Below are positions 29,163 to 37,805 of a stretch of 64,000 bases of DNA, piece after piece. The notes beneath the pieces are model-generated. The model did no database searches and was not told where the DNA came from. It worked only from the letters and a program-made list of their open reading frames with translations. The stretch's first letter is position 1; every line of letters begins with the position of its first letter. The position numbers and the translations under genes are program-made. This DNA comes from Acidobacteriota bacterium (lineage in GTDB: Bacteria; Acidobacteriota; Vicinamibacteria; Vicinamibacterales; Fen-181), in assembly GCA_003170135.1 (NCBI GenBank), contig PMZR01000125.1, positions 35,019-99,018 of the forward strand, read 5' to 3'.

Positions 29163-30859
29163 GTGAATAGTGCCAATTATCCGCTCCTCTCGGTCATCCT
29201 CTTCACGCCGCTGGTGGGTGCCGGGGTGCTGCTCTTCGTCAACCGGCGCCACGAGACGGCGATTCGCTGGATCGCCAATCTCTTCGCGCTGGCGGGCTTC
29301 CTGGTGTCGCTGCCGCTGTGGTTCTGGTACCAGCGGTCCGGGCCGCAGTTCCAGTTCATCGAGCAGGCGGAGTGGATCCCGGCGGTTGGCGCGCAGTACC
29401 ACCTGGGCGTGGACGGCTTCGCCACGCTCCTCATCCTGCTCACGACGATGATGGGCACCATCGCCATCCTGTCGTCGTGGACGGCGATCAAGGAGCGCGT
29501 GAAGGAGTACTACATCTTCCTGCTCATCCTGCAGGGGGGCATGATCGGGGCGTTCGTCTCGCTCGATTTCCTGCTGTTCTTCCTGTTCTGGGAAGTGATG
29601 CTCGTCCCGATGTATTTCCTGATCGGGATCTGGGGCAGCGACCGGCGCCTCTACTCGGCCATCAAGTTCTTCCTCTATACGCTGGTCGGCAGCGTGGTCA
29701 TGCTGCTCGGCATCCTGGCGCTTTACTTCTACAACTTCCAGATCAACCACGTCTACACCTTCGACATCACGCAGTACTACCAGCTGCGCGTGCCCGGTGG
29801 CGCGTGGGGCACGCAGACCTGGGTCTTCCTGGCGTTCTTCCTGGGCTTCGCCATCAAGGTCCCGATGTTCCCGTTCCACACGTGGCTGCCTGACGCGCAC
29901 ACCGACGCGCCGACGGCCGGCTCGGTCATCCTGGCCGCCGTCCTGCTGAAGATGGGCACCTACGGCTTCATCCGGTTCAGCCTGCCGATCCTGCCCGAGG
30001 CCTCCAAGGCATTCGTGCCGATGATGATCGGCCTCTCGCTGGTGGGCATCGTCTACGGCGCGCTGGTCGCCATGGCGCAGAAGGACTGGAAGCGGCTGGT
30101 GGCCTACTCGAGCGTCAGCCACATGGCGATGGTCATGCTCGGCATGTTTGCCCTGAACCCGGTCGGCCTGAAGGGCAGCATCCTGCAGCAGCTCAACCAC
30201 GGGATCTCCACGGGCGGGTTGTTTCTCGTCGTCGGCATCGTGTACGAGCGGCGCCACACCCGCATGATTTCCGAATACGGCGGGCTGTCGAAGGTGATGC
30301 CGATGTTTGCGGCGATCTTCGCCGTGATGATGCTCTCCTCGATCGGGTTGCCCGCGCTCAACGGCTTCGTGGGGGAACTGCTGATCCTGCAGGGTGCGTT
30401 CGTGGCGAACCGGACGTGGGCAATCGTCGCCGGCAGCGGCATCGTGCTGGGCGCGGCCTACATGCTGTGGCTGTTCCAGCGGACGATGCTCGGCAAGATC
30501 GAGAACCCGAAGAACGAGGGGCTGAAGGACCTGAACCTGCGCGAGTTCGTGACCTTCGTCCCGCTCATCATCATGGCCGTCTGGATCGGCATCTACCCGA
30601 CGCCGTTCCTCGACCGGCTCGACAGCGCGGTCAATACGGTGGTCGCGCGGGTCAGCCCGCAATACCTCGACAAGACCGCGGCCGCGCAGCCTGATTGCGG
30701 CCAGAAGGTGAAGCCGAAGAACCCGTTCGAGATGGATATCGCGCCGTGCGGACCCGGCGAGGCGAAGCCGGGGACGGCAGTCGTTCCGCCGCTAGGCGGC
30801 GAGAAGCCGGCGCTGCCGGGCGTTGAGCCGGCGGCCGCGACCGGTGGAGGACGCAAGTA

Positions 30860-30860
<1 letters not shown>
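29163..30860 (+). CDS. nuoM: NADH-quinone oxidoreductase subunit M with C-terminal extension
   Basis: 565 residues from a GTG start, about 60 longer than usual. Antiporter-like proton pump subunit: LFWEVMLVPMYFLIGIWG, FAIKVPMFPFHTWLPDAHTDAPTAGSVILA and YSSVSHMAMVMLGMFALN. After the last helix (LIIMAVWIGIYPTPFLD) a soluble tail of about 65 residues contains two cysteines and ends PALPGVEPAAATGGGRK. Its TAA overlaps the nuoN ATG (TAATG). Confidence 0.95.
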
Positions 30861-32335
<1,475 letters not shown>

Positions 32336-32353
32336 GCTCCGCAGGTCGGGCAC

Positions 32354-32391
32354 CGGCTTCGGAGCCGGACTCCGGACTTCGGACTCCGGAC
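32354..32391. repeat. GGACTCCGGACTTC word array between nuoN and atpZ
   Basis: CGGCTTCGGAGCCGGACTCCGGACTTCGGACTCCGGAC: GGACTCC and GGACTTC units alternate and include CGGAGCCG-type inverted pairs. The same words are found in the lemA-M48 gap (47445) and inside the EamA gene (34735). Confidence 0.82.
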
Positions 32392-32407
32392 GACGCAGTT
32401 CTTTGTG

Positions 32408-32677
32408 ATGCCAGCCGACCGCCGGAACAGCACGGCCTCGACCATCCGCTCGCTGGGCGCGCTCGGCGCCGTCGGCTTCGCCTTCGTCCTGGCCGTCGTC
32501 ATCGGGTTCTTCATCGGCGTCGGGCTCGATCGCCTGACCGGCCTTTCCCCGCTCTTCACCATCCTGTGCTTCTTTCTCGGCTTGGCCGCCGGCATCGTGA
32601 ATGTCGTGCGGGCGGCGTCGAGCTACAGCGAGCAGGGAAAGGATGGGCCCGCGCCCGGGCGGCCCGGTCCTCGATGA
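32408..32677 (+). CDS. AtpZ/AtpI-like ATP synthase accessory protein
   Basis: 89 residues with two membrane helices (ALGAVGFAFVLAVVIGFFIGVGLDRL, TILCFFLGLAAGIVNVVRAAS). The small AtpZ-type protein of Fo operons, thought to handle Mg2+ or Ca2+ or aid c-ring assembly. The ATG at 32408 is preferred over the GTG one codon earlier. The stop overlaps the next start (ATGA). Confidence 0.85.
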   Translation: MPADRRNSTASTIRSLGALGAVGFAFVLAVVIGFFIGVGLDRLTGLSPLFTILCFFLGLAAGIVNVVRAASSYSEQGKDGPAPGRPGPR

Positions 32678-33150
32678 CGCGGGCGCACGTCGAGACCGAC
32701 GCGATGCTGCGCCGCTTCGAGCGCAACCAGGTGATCGCCTGCCTGGGGGTGGCGGCGCTCGCCGCACTCGTCACCCGCTTCGATATCGCGCTCGGCGCGC
32801 TTGGCGGCGGGCTGCTGATGGCCATCAGTTATCGCGCCATCAAGGGAGGCGTGGACGCGATCATGCCGGCTGGCCCGGGGCCAGGTCCGGCGGGCCAGGA
32901 GCCGGCTGAAGCCGGATCCCACGACACCAAGGCCCGCGCCACCCAGGCGCGCAGGCGCGCGTGGCTCGTGGCCAGGTTCGTCGGCCGGTACGCTTTACTG
33001 GCTCTCGCGGCGTACGTTATGCTGGCTTGTTTGCACGCTCATCCGGTGGGATTGCTGCTGGGTGCGGCGTCCCCGGTCGCCGCCGTGGCCGCCGAAGCGG
33101 TCCATGTCCTGCGCGCCTGGTCGCGTCCCGGACAGTCCCGACAGTCCTGA
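32674..33150 (+). CDS. AtpI-like membrane protein (ATP synthase subunit I family)
   Basis: 158 residues, four hydrophobic segments in two pairs (VIACLGVAALAALVTRFDIALGALGGGLLMAISYRAIKGG and FVGRYALLALAAYVMLACLHAHPVGLLLGAASPVAAVAAEAVHV), the ATP synthase I layout, separated by an Ala/Pro-rich linker. It starts inside the atpZ stop and ends just before atpB. The symbol atpI is likely but sequence support is only by layout and position. Confidence 0.75.
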   Translation: MTRAHVETDAMLRRFERNQVIACLGVAALAALVTRFDIALGALGGGLLMAISYRAIKGGVDAIMPAGPGPGPAGQEPAEAGSHDTKARATQARRRAWLVARFVGRYALLALAAYVMLACLHAHPVGLLLGAASPVAAVAAEAVHVLRAWSRPGQSRQS

Positions 33151-33151
33151 G

Positions 33152-33952
33152 ATGGAGAAGCTGGAACATCCGCTCCTCATCGTGCAGTGGGTCAACGCGC
33201 TGCTCGGCCCGCTGGTCGCGGCCGCGCTGCGGCCGCTCGGGATCGTGTTTCAGCCCGGCGCACCCGTCATCCCCGACTACATTGTCATGTGCGGCCTGGT
33301 CGTGGTCGCGCTGTCGGTCCTGAGCTTCATCCTCCGCTCGCGGCTGAGCGTCGAGGACCCCGGGAAGGTGCAGATCGTCGTCGAGGACCTGGTCGGCGCG
33401 CTGCGCGGCATGCTCGAGGAGTACATCGGGCCGACGGGGCGGAATTACCTGACCCTGGTCGGCACGGTCGGCATCTTCATCCTGGTTGCGAACCTGATGG
33501 GCCTGATTCCCGGGCTGATGGCGCCGACGAGCAACATCAACGTCACGCTCGGCTGCGCCCTGACCGTGTGGGTCTACTACCACGTGCACGGCTTGAAGGA
33601 ACAAGGCCTGCTTGGGTACCTGAAGCACTTTGCCGCCCCGCCCGGCGCGCCGATATGGATGGCGCCGATCTACTTTCCCATCGAGATCATCAGCCACGCC
33701 TCGCGCGTGCTCTCGCTTTCGGTCCGGTTGTTCGGCAACATTTTCGGGGAAGAGCTGGTCATCCTGATTCTGTTCAGCATCGTGCCGTTCCTGGCGCCGC
33801 TGCCGATGATGTTCCTCGGGATCATCACGGCCTCGCTCCAGGCCTACATCTTCGTGATGCTGACGATCATCTACCTCACCGGCGCCGTCAGCGTGGAGCA
33901 TCACGATGGCGGCCACGACCACCAGGAAGTCGCGGCGCTCGGCGCCGCCTGA
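33152..33952 (+). CDS. atpB: ATP synthase Fo subunit a
   Basis: 266 residues from the ATG at 33152. Proton (or sodium) channel subunit beside the c-ring. Essential arginine region ISHASRVLSLSVRLFGNIFGEELV (SLSVRLFGN), plus MGLIPGLMAPTSNINVTLG and the last helix LQAYIFVMLTIIYLTGAV. The C-terminus is histidine-rich (EHHDGGHDHQE). Confidence 0.96.
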   Translation: MEKLEHPLLIVQWVNALLGPLVAAALRPLGIVFQPGAPVIPDYIVMCGLVVVALSVLSFILRSRLSVEDPGKVQIVVEDLVGALRGMLEEYIGPTGRNYLTLVGTVGIFILVANLMGLIPGLMAPTSNINVTLGCALTVWVYYHVHGLKEQGLLGYLKHFAAPPGAPIWMAPIYFPIEIISHASRVLSLSVRLFGNIFGEELVILILFSIVPFLAPLPMMFLGIITASLQAYIFVMLTIIYLTGAVSVEHHDGGHDHQEVAALGAA

Positions 33953-34000
33953 GGCGGGAACCTGGACGGCAACGATCATCAGACGGAGGAGGCATTCATC

Positions 34001-34348
34001 GTGCGCAGACGCCTGGCCCTGACACTCACGTTCCTGTTCGTGGCCTTTGCCCTCGTCGCCCCGGCGTACGCCCAGGGGGCGGCACCTCTTGACGCCGCGG
34101 GCCACGCCGACATGGTGAAGTGGTCGATCATCACCGCCGGCTTCGCGCTGGCCATCGCCGCGGCGTTCGGAGCGCTGTCGCAGTCGCGCGGTCTGAGCGC
34201 TGCCGCCGAAGCGATCGCGCGCAACCCGAGCGCAGCCGGCGACATTCGCGGCGCGATGATTCTCGGCCTCGTGCTGATCGAATCGCTCGTCATCTACGTG
34301 CTGCTGATCTCCCTGATCCTGTTCTTCCTCCCGCCGTTCGGGAAGTAG
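34001..34348 (+). CDS. atpE: ATP synthase Fo subunit c with N-terminal signal-like extension
   Basis: 115 residues from a GTG with a strong GGAGGAGG ribosome site; longer than the usual 75-90 because of a signal-like leader ending VAPAYAQG. Helix 2 carries the ion-binding Glu94 in GLVLIESLVIY, followed by Ser95 and Tyr99; helix 1 has Gln61 (GALSQSRGL). By alignment these match Gln32, Glu65, Ser66 and Tyr70 of the sodium-binding Ilyobacter c-subunit, but Thr67 is replaced by Leu. No b, delta or F1 gene follows. Confidence 0.94.
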   Translation: MRRRLALTLTFLFVAFALVAPAYAQGAAPLDAAGHADMVKWSIITAGFALAIAAAFGALSQSRGLSAAAEAIARNPSAAGDIRGAMILGLVLIESLVIYVLLISLILFFLPPFGK

Positions 34349-34358
34349 GAAGGTCGCG

Positions 34359-34489
34359 TCCCTGGTCCTTGGTCCCTGGTCCCTCGTGCGGGCGGCCGGC
34401 GTCCGCGCGACTGCTGCGGGACGGATTGTCGTCGGATCCGCCGATCGGCCGGCGCGACGAAAGGCGAGGGGCGAAGGACCAGGGACCAT
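34359..34489. repeat. TCCCTGG tandem repeats and complementary arm over the EamA start codon
   Basis: TCCCTGGTCCTTGGTCCCTGGTCCCTCG (34359-34386) is four 7-bp units; the complementary GAAGGACCAGGGACC at 34473-34487 ends just before the EamA ATG. Pairing would fold the 130-bp gap into a loop and place the start codon at the base of the stem. Confidence 0.8.
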
Positions 34490-35510
34490 GACCCGCCTGC
34501 GCTTTTCCAGCAGTGACGGCCTCCTGCTGTTGATGACCACCATCTGGGGGGTGAACTACAGCATCGTCAAGGTCGCGCTGCGCGAGATCCCGCCGCTTCC
34601 GTTCAACAGCCTTCGCCTCGGCATGGCGTCGCTGCTCTTCCTGTTGACGCTCGCCCTCTGCCGCCGCGGGCTGACACCGACCATCGGACTCCGTGGTTCG
34701 ACTGGCTCACCGCCCCCTGGGCTTGTCGAAGGGCGGACTTCGGACTGTCCCGCGAGCGCGCCCCCCGTCTTCCAGCGCTCGCGCATCAATCCCCGCGACT
34801 GGCTCCTTATCGCCGGGTTCGGACTGATTGGCCACTTCGTCTATCAGCTGTGCTTCCTGTTCGGCCTCGATCGGACCACGGTCGCCAACAGTTCGCTCAT
34901 CCTCGGGTGCTCGCCGGTCGTCGTCGCGCTCCTCTCGGCCGCGGTCGGACACGAGCGGGTGCGTCCGCTGCACTGGGCCGGCGTCGCGCTGTCGGTCGCG
35001 GGCATCTATTTCGTCGTCGGCCGGGGCGCGCGGATCGGCGGCGAATCGCTCGCCGGCGATGTCCTGACGATCTGCGGTCTCGTCTGCTGGGGCGTGTACA
35101 CGGTCGGGGCGAAGGGGTTGCTCGACCGGCATTCGCCGCTCGAGGTGACCGGCTACTCGATGGCCATCGGGACGATCCCGTACGCGCTGCTCAGCGCGGG
35201 CGAGATGCGCGCGTTCGACTGGAGCCGCGTGCAGGTCCAGACGTGGATGGCCCTCGTGTTTTCGGCGGTGTTCGCGCTGTTCGTCGCTTACCTGATCTGG
35301 TACGCGGCGGTGCAGCGGATTGGCAACGTGCGCACCGCGATGTGTTCGAACGTGACACCCGTCGCGGCACTGGCGGTCGCGGTGCTGTGGCTGGGCGAGC
35401 GCCTCACCATTGACGAGGTCGCCGGCGCGATTGCGATCCTCACGGGCATGGCGCTCACGCGCCTGGTCCCGGTACCGCCGGCCCGTGCCATCGCACCGGC
35501 AGAAGAATGA
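34488..35510 (+). CDS. EamA/DMT-family transporter interrupted by an in-frame repeat
   Basis: 340 residues from the ATG at 34488, ten predicted helices in two EamA halves (TTIWGVNYSIVKVALREIPPLPF, LVCWGVYTVGAKGLLDRHSPL, RTAMCSNVTPVAALAVAVLWLGERLTIDE). The family exports metabolites or nucleotide sugars. Between helix 2 and helix 3, residues about 67-97 (RGSTGSPPPGLVEGRTSDCP) do not look like EamA and are encoded by a palindromic repeat; the frame is kept. Function may or may not be preserved. Confidence 0.88.
   Translation: MTRLRFSSSDGLLLLMTTIWGVNYSIVKVALREIPPLPFNSLRLGMASLLFLLTLALCRRGLTPTIGLRGSTGSPPPGLVEGRTSDCPASAPPVFQRSRINPRDWLLIAGFGLIGHFVYQLCFLFGLDRTTVANSSLILGCSPVVVALLSAAVGHERVRPLHWAGVALSVAGIYFVVGRGARIGGESLAGDVLTICGLVCWGVYTVGAKGLLDRHSPLEVTGYSMAIGTIPYALLSAGEMRAFDWSRVQVQTWMALVFSAVFALFVAYLIWYAAVQRIGNVRTAMCSNVTPVAALAVAVLWLGERLTIDEVAGAIAILTGMALTRLVPVPPARAIAPAEE
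34686..34750. repeat. Palindromic repeat inserted in frame in the EamA gene
   Basis: GGTTCGACTGGCTCACCGCC plus CTTGTCGAAGGGC has arms TTCGAC (34697-34702) and GTCGAA (34725-34730). It resembles, from memory, the widely scattered TTCGACAAGCTCAGG-type intergenic palindrome. It is flanked by CGGACTCCG on the left and CGGACTTCGGACT on the right, words of the array family at 32354. Confidence 0.7.
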
Positions 35511-35581
35511 CGCCGGGTTCGGGCCCGATGTTATAGTTGCCGCTCGTCACGGCGCCCGGATCCTGTCGCGGACTGCTGCTC

Positions 35582-36421
35582 ATGACAGACGAACTCCGAG
35601 GCTGGAAGGAAATCGCGTCGCATCTCGGAACGTCCGAGCGCACGGCCCAACGGTGGGAGCACGTGTACCAGTTGCCCGTGCGCCGCGCCGGCCAGACACG
35701 CGGTGCCAGCGTGTTTGCGCTGCGCGGGGATCTCGATCGGTGGCGCCTTTCACCCGAAGGCGTCCGAGCGAGTTCCGAGAACGGCGACGCCGCCCCCACG
35801 ACAGACGCTCGCGAGGAGAGCGCTGCGCCGTCCCGCACGCGCTTCCGCGTGGCTCTTGTCGCAGCCATCATCGGCGTTGCCGTTCTGTGCGTGCTCGTCT
35901 TCGCCTGGGCCATCTTGTCGCAAACGCCAGCGTCCGTGCGGTCCTTTGCGCCGCCGGCTCCCGCGAGGGAGGGCTTTGCGGTGCCGGCTTCGTCTGCGGT
36001 CTTCGTACTGCAAGTGACGACCCCACAGGACACGCCTTTCGTGTTTCGGGTCATCGATGGTGGCATGGCGACGTTGGAGGTGCGCGGCGTGCGCAAGATC
36101 GGACTCGTGCCCGCGAAGAGCGGCGCACGTGCCACCCTGGCCGTGTACGACATGAAGGCGCAGCGGGGCGGTGAAAGCCTCAAGGAACTGAAAACCTCTT
36201 CACTGCCGCTCCGAACCCCCGTCCATGTCGAACTCCCCGGGACGACCATGGACATCGAGTGGCTCGAAATGGCGCAGTTCTCCGTCGTGCCGGCACGAGG
36301 CGTGGACGCTCCACCTCTCCGGTGTTGCATCATCTGCGGACCGATCGTGGCCTGCGCCGTTCAAGTGACGGCGTCTTGCGGATCGTGCTGCGGATTCGAA
36401 GGCTGCCGCAAGCCAAAGTAG
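35582..36421 (+). CDS. HTH-TM protein with periplasmic beta domain and eight-cysteine C-terminal motif
   Basis: 279 residues, function unknown. Residues 5-55 are a MerR/excisionase-like helix-turn-helix (GWKEIASHLGTSERTAQRWE, then FALRGDLDRW), a domain often fused to sensors in acidobacteria. One membrane helix at 89-112. The periplasmic part (about 130-232) is beta-rich and ends DIEWLE. The C-terminus has cysteines 248, 249, 252, 258, 266, 269, 270 and 275, spaced CC-x2-C-x5-C-x7-C-x2-CC-x4-C. The next gene has the same beta domain and the same spacing. Likely a one-component membrane regulator sensing a thiol- or metal-related signal (inference). Confidence 0.85.
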   Translation: MTDELRGWKEIASHLGTSERTAQRWEHVYQLPVRRAGQTRGASVFALRGDLDRWRLSPEGVRASSENGDAAPTTDAREESAAPSRTRFRVALVAAIIGVAVLCVLVFAWAILSQTPASVRSFAPPAPAREGFAVPASSAVFVLQVTTPQDTPFVFRVIDGGMATLEVRGVRKIGLVPAKSGARATLAVYDMKAQRGGESLKELKTSSLPLRTPVHVELPGTTMDIEWLEMAQFSVVPARGVDAPPLRCCIICGPIVACAVQVTASCGSCCGFEGCRKPK

Positions 36422-36455
36422 CGCCGCGAGCGCTCCTGCCACGCTCGAGAAACCT

Positions 36456-36495
36456 CGACAAATCGCGACAAATCACGACAAGTGACGGCATGACG
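36456..36495 (+). promoter_or_regulatory. Three 10-bp tandem repeats (operator-like) upstream of the 36601 gene
   Basis: CGACAAATCG, CGACAAATCA, CGACAAGTGA and a diverged CGGCATGACG follow each other with exact 10-bp spacing, one DNA turn. Further right TGACG and CGTCA (36483-36510) form an inverted pair. Such phased sites are typical of operators; the obvious candidate binder is the HTH protein of the preceding gene. Confidence 0.5.
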
Positions 36496-36600
36496 CGCCG
36501 TGTCGTCATTTGACGCTTGTAGTCTCCGCCCACCTCGCGATGATCGTGCACGCGCACCGCTCGCGTCGCCCTTGCGAGCGAAGGCAGTGGAGAGCGACAG

Positions 36601-37188
36601 ATGCACGGCAAGCTCATCGCCTTGGTTGTAGGAATCCTCACCACCGGTGCCGCCGGCGCGATCGTGGTCGGCCGGCCAACGAGTCCCCAGGGAACGCCGG
36701 CGCACGTGGTGAAGCTGCGCCTGACGGCCGGCGGCCAGGACGTGGCGACGCTCGCGACCCCGAGCGGAGTCATGGCGACCGTCTCGATGGACGGCGGCGA
36801 AACCCTCGGCCTGACGCCGGTCGTTCGAAACGATACCGTGGCCTTGACGGTGACCCTGAAGGACCCGGTCACCGGCGAGTTCAGGGTCGTCGGCCAGTAC
36901 TCGCTCGAGCGCAACAAGGCGACTGACGTCCACACCGAGCGGACGCCACTCGAAGTGGAGTGGCTGGAAACGACGCCGGCGCCGCCGCTGGCCACCCGCG
37001 AGGTGCCCGCCGCACCTTGCTCGGTCTGCTGCGTCGTCTGTGACGGGAGGGCGATTTGTGCGTGCGAAGTGAGCACCATCTGCGGCTATTGCTGCTGCAA
37101 GGAGACGTGCGGGTGCACCGGCGAGCGGCGAGCGTCGAGCGTCGGAGGTTCGGACCTTGGACCAGTCGTATTCCATCCGATCGGGTGA
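36601..37188 (+). CDS. Secreted protein with beta domain and the same eight-cysteine C-terminal motif
   Basis: 195 residues, function unknown. A signal-peptide or anchor segment (LIALVVGILTTGAAGAIVVG) is followed by a beta-rich domain (about 35-122) that aligns with that of the preceding protein (GVMAT...LGLTPV against GGMAT...IGLVPA; both end EWLE). The C-terminus has 12 cysteines; eight (143, 144, 147, 153, 161, 164, 165, 170) keep exactly the spacing CC-x2-C-x5-C-x7-C-x2-CC-x4-C, with CAxxV and CGxCC shared. Probably an extracytoplasmic metal-binding or disulphide-rich protein. Confidence 0.82.
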   Translation: MHGKLIALVVGILTTGAAGAIVVGRPTSPQGTPAHVVKLRLTAGGQDVATLATPSGVMATVSMDGGETLGLTPVVRNDTVALTVTLKDPVTGEFRVVGQYSLERNKATDVHTERTPLEVEWLETTPAPPLATREVPAAPCSVCCVVCDGRAICACEVSTICGYCCCKETCGCTGERRASSVGGSDLGPVVFHPIG

Positions 37189-37192
37189 CACT

Positions 37193-37585
37193 ATGGTGAG
37201 ACCAGCGGAACCCAGGTTTGGGTCGGCGGCCTTCGATCGCATGCTCGAGCTCGCGGCGAACGAGGCGGATCCCGCGAAGACGGCCAGCGCGCTCGTGACC
37301 CTTCACAAGATCGTCTTCATCGACGTGTTGCCGCCCGAGGAGTTGGCACGCGTCATCGAGGTCGCGAGGACACGCATGTCGAGCACTCAAGCCCCGAATG
37401 TGTGGCAGGCGGCCGTCGAACTCGGCGTGGCGACGGGGGACCCTCAACTGAGGGCGATGGTGGCTGGCATCGCTTCGGGCGCGGCCCGGCCCGCTTTCTT
37501 CGATCGCGAAGACCTGCGCCTGTGGGTTCGTAACGCCGCGCAGAAGGCGCTGGGCGGGGGCGGACGGCAGGCGACCGAAGCATGA
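37193..37585 (+). CDS. Small helical protein of unknown function
   Basis: 130 residues from the ATG at 37193, four bases after the previous stop; the ORF track's TTG start at 37157 lies inside the previous gene. Predicted all-helical, with HEAT-like alternation (DRMLELAANEADPAKTASALVTLHKIVF, ELARVIEVARTRM). No cysteines, no signal peptide, no recognised family. Its tight coupling to the cysteine-rich secreted protein suggests a shared function, presumably in the cytoplasm. Confidence 0.65.
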   Translation: MVRPAEPRFGSAAFDRMLELAANEADPAKTASALVTLHKIVFIDVLPPEELARVIEVARTRMSSTQAPNVWQAAVELGVATGDPQLRAMVAGIASGAARPAFFDREDLRLWVRNAAQKALGGGGRQATEA

Positions 37586-37649
37586 CGGTTCGCGAAGACG
37601 GCTGGCAGCCGGCCGATCACCGAGGGCTTGTCGGCGATCGATTGGCTGG

Positions 37650-37690
37650 GAATGGCGCCCGGCGTGCCTCCTGACGTCGGGCGTCATTCG
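37650..37690. repeat. Palindromic repeat, first copy (GAATGGCGCCCGG...CGGGCGTCATTCG)
   Basis: An imperfect dyad of about 40 bp: GAATGGCGCCCGG pairs with CGGGCGTCATTC around GTGCCTCCTGACG-type loop. A second copy lies 110 bp further on. Found in the gap between convergent genes. Confidence 0.7.
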
Positions 37691-37759
37691 TCGTTCGGTC
37701 TCGCAACGTTGTAGGGTTCGGACAGCCGGCGGACCATGGACACGGGATCCACCGGCAGG

Positions 37760-37805
37760 GAATGGCGCCCGGAGGTTCCTCCCCTTCGGGCGCCGTTCGT
37801 TTTAC
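37760..37805 (+). terminator. Intrinsic-terminator-like hairpin, second copy of the palindrome
   Basis: GAATGGCGCCCGGAGG folds back on CCTTCGGGCGCCGTTC and is followed by GTTTTA on the plus strand. It could end transcription of the cysteine-motif locus just before the convergent M16 peptidase stop at 37802. Confidence 0.5.

Noticed and set aside
26659-30662. Long minus-strand ORFs opposite nuoL and nuoM (830 and 533 codons)
   Set aside because: Histidine/arginine/glutamine-rich shadows of membrane genes; no motif.
36601-37188. RiPP precursor reading of the cysteine-rich C-terminus
   Set aside because: No modification enzyme, protease or exporter gene is adjacent, and the leader would be over 130 residues; a structured secreted protein is simpler.
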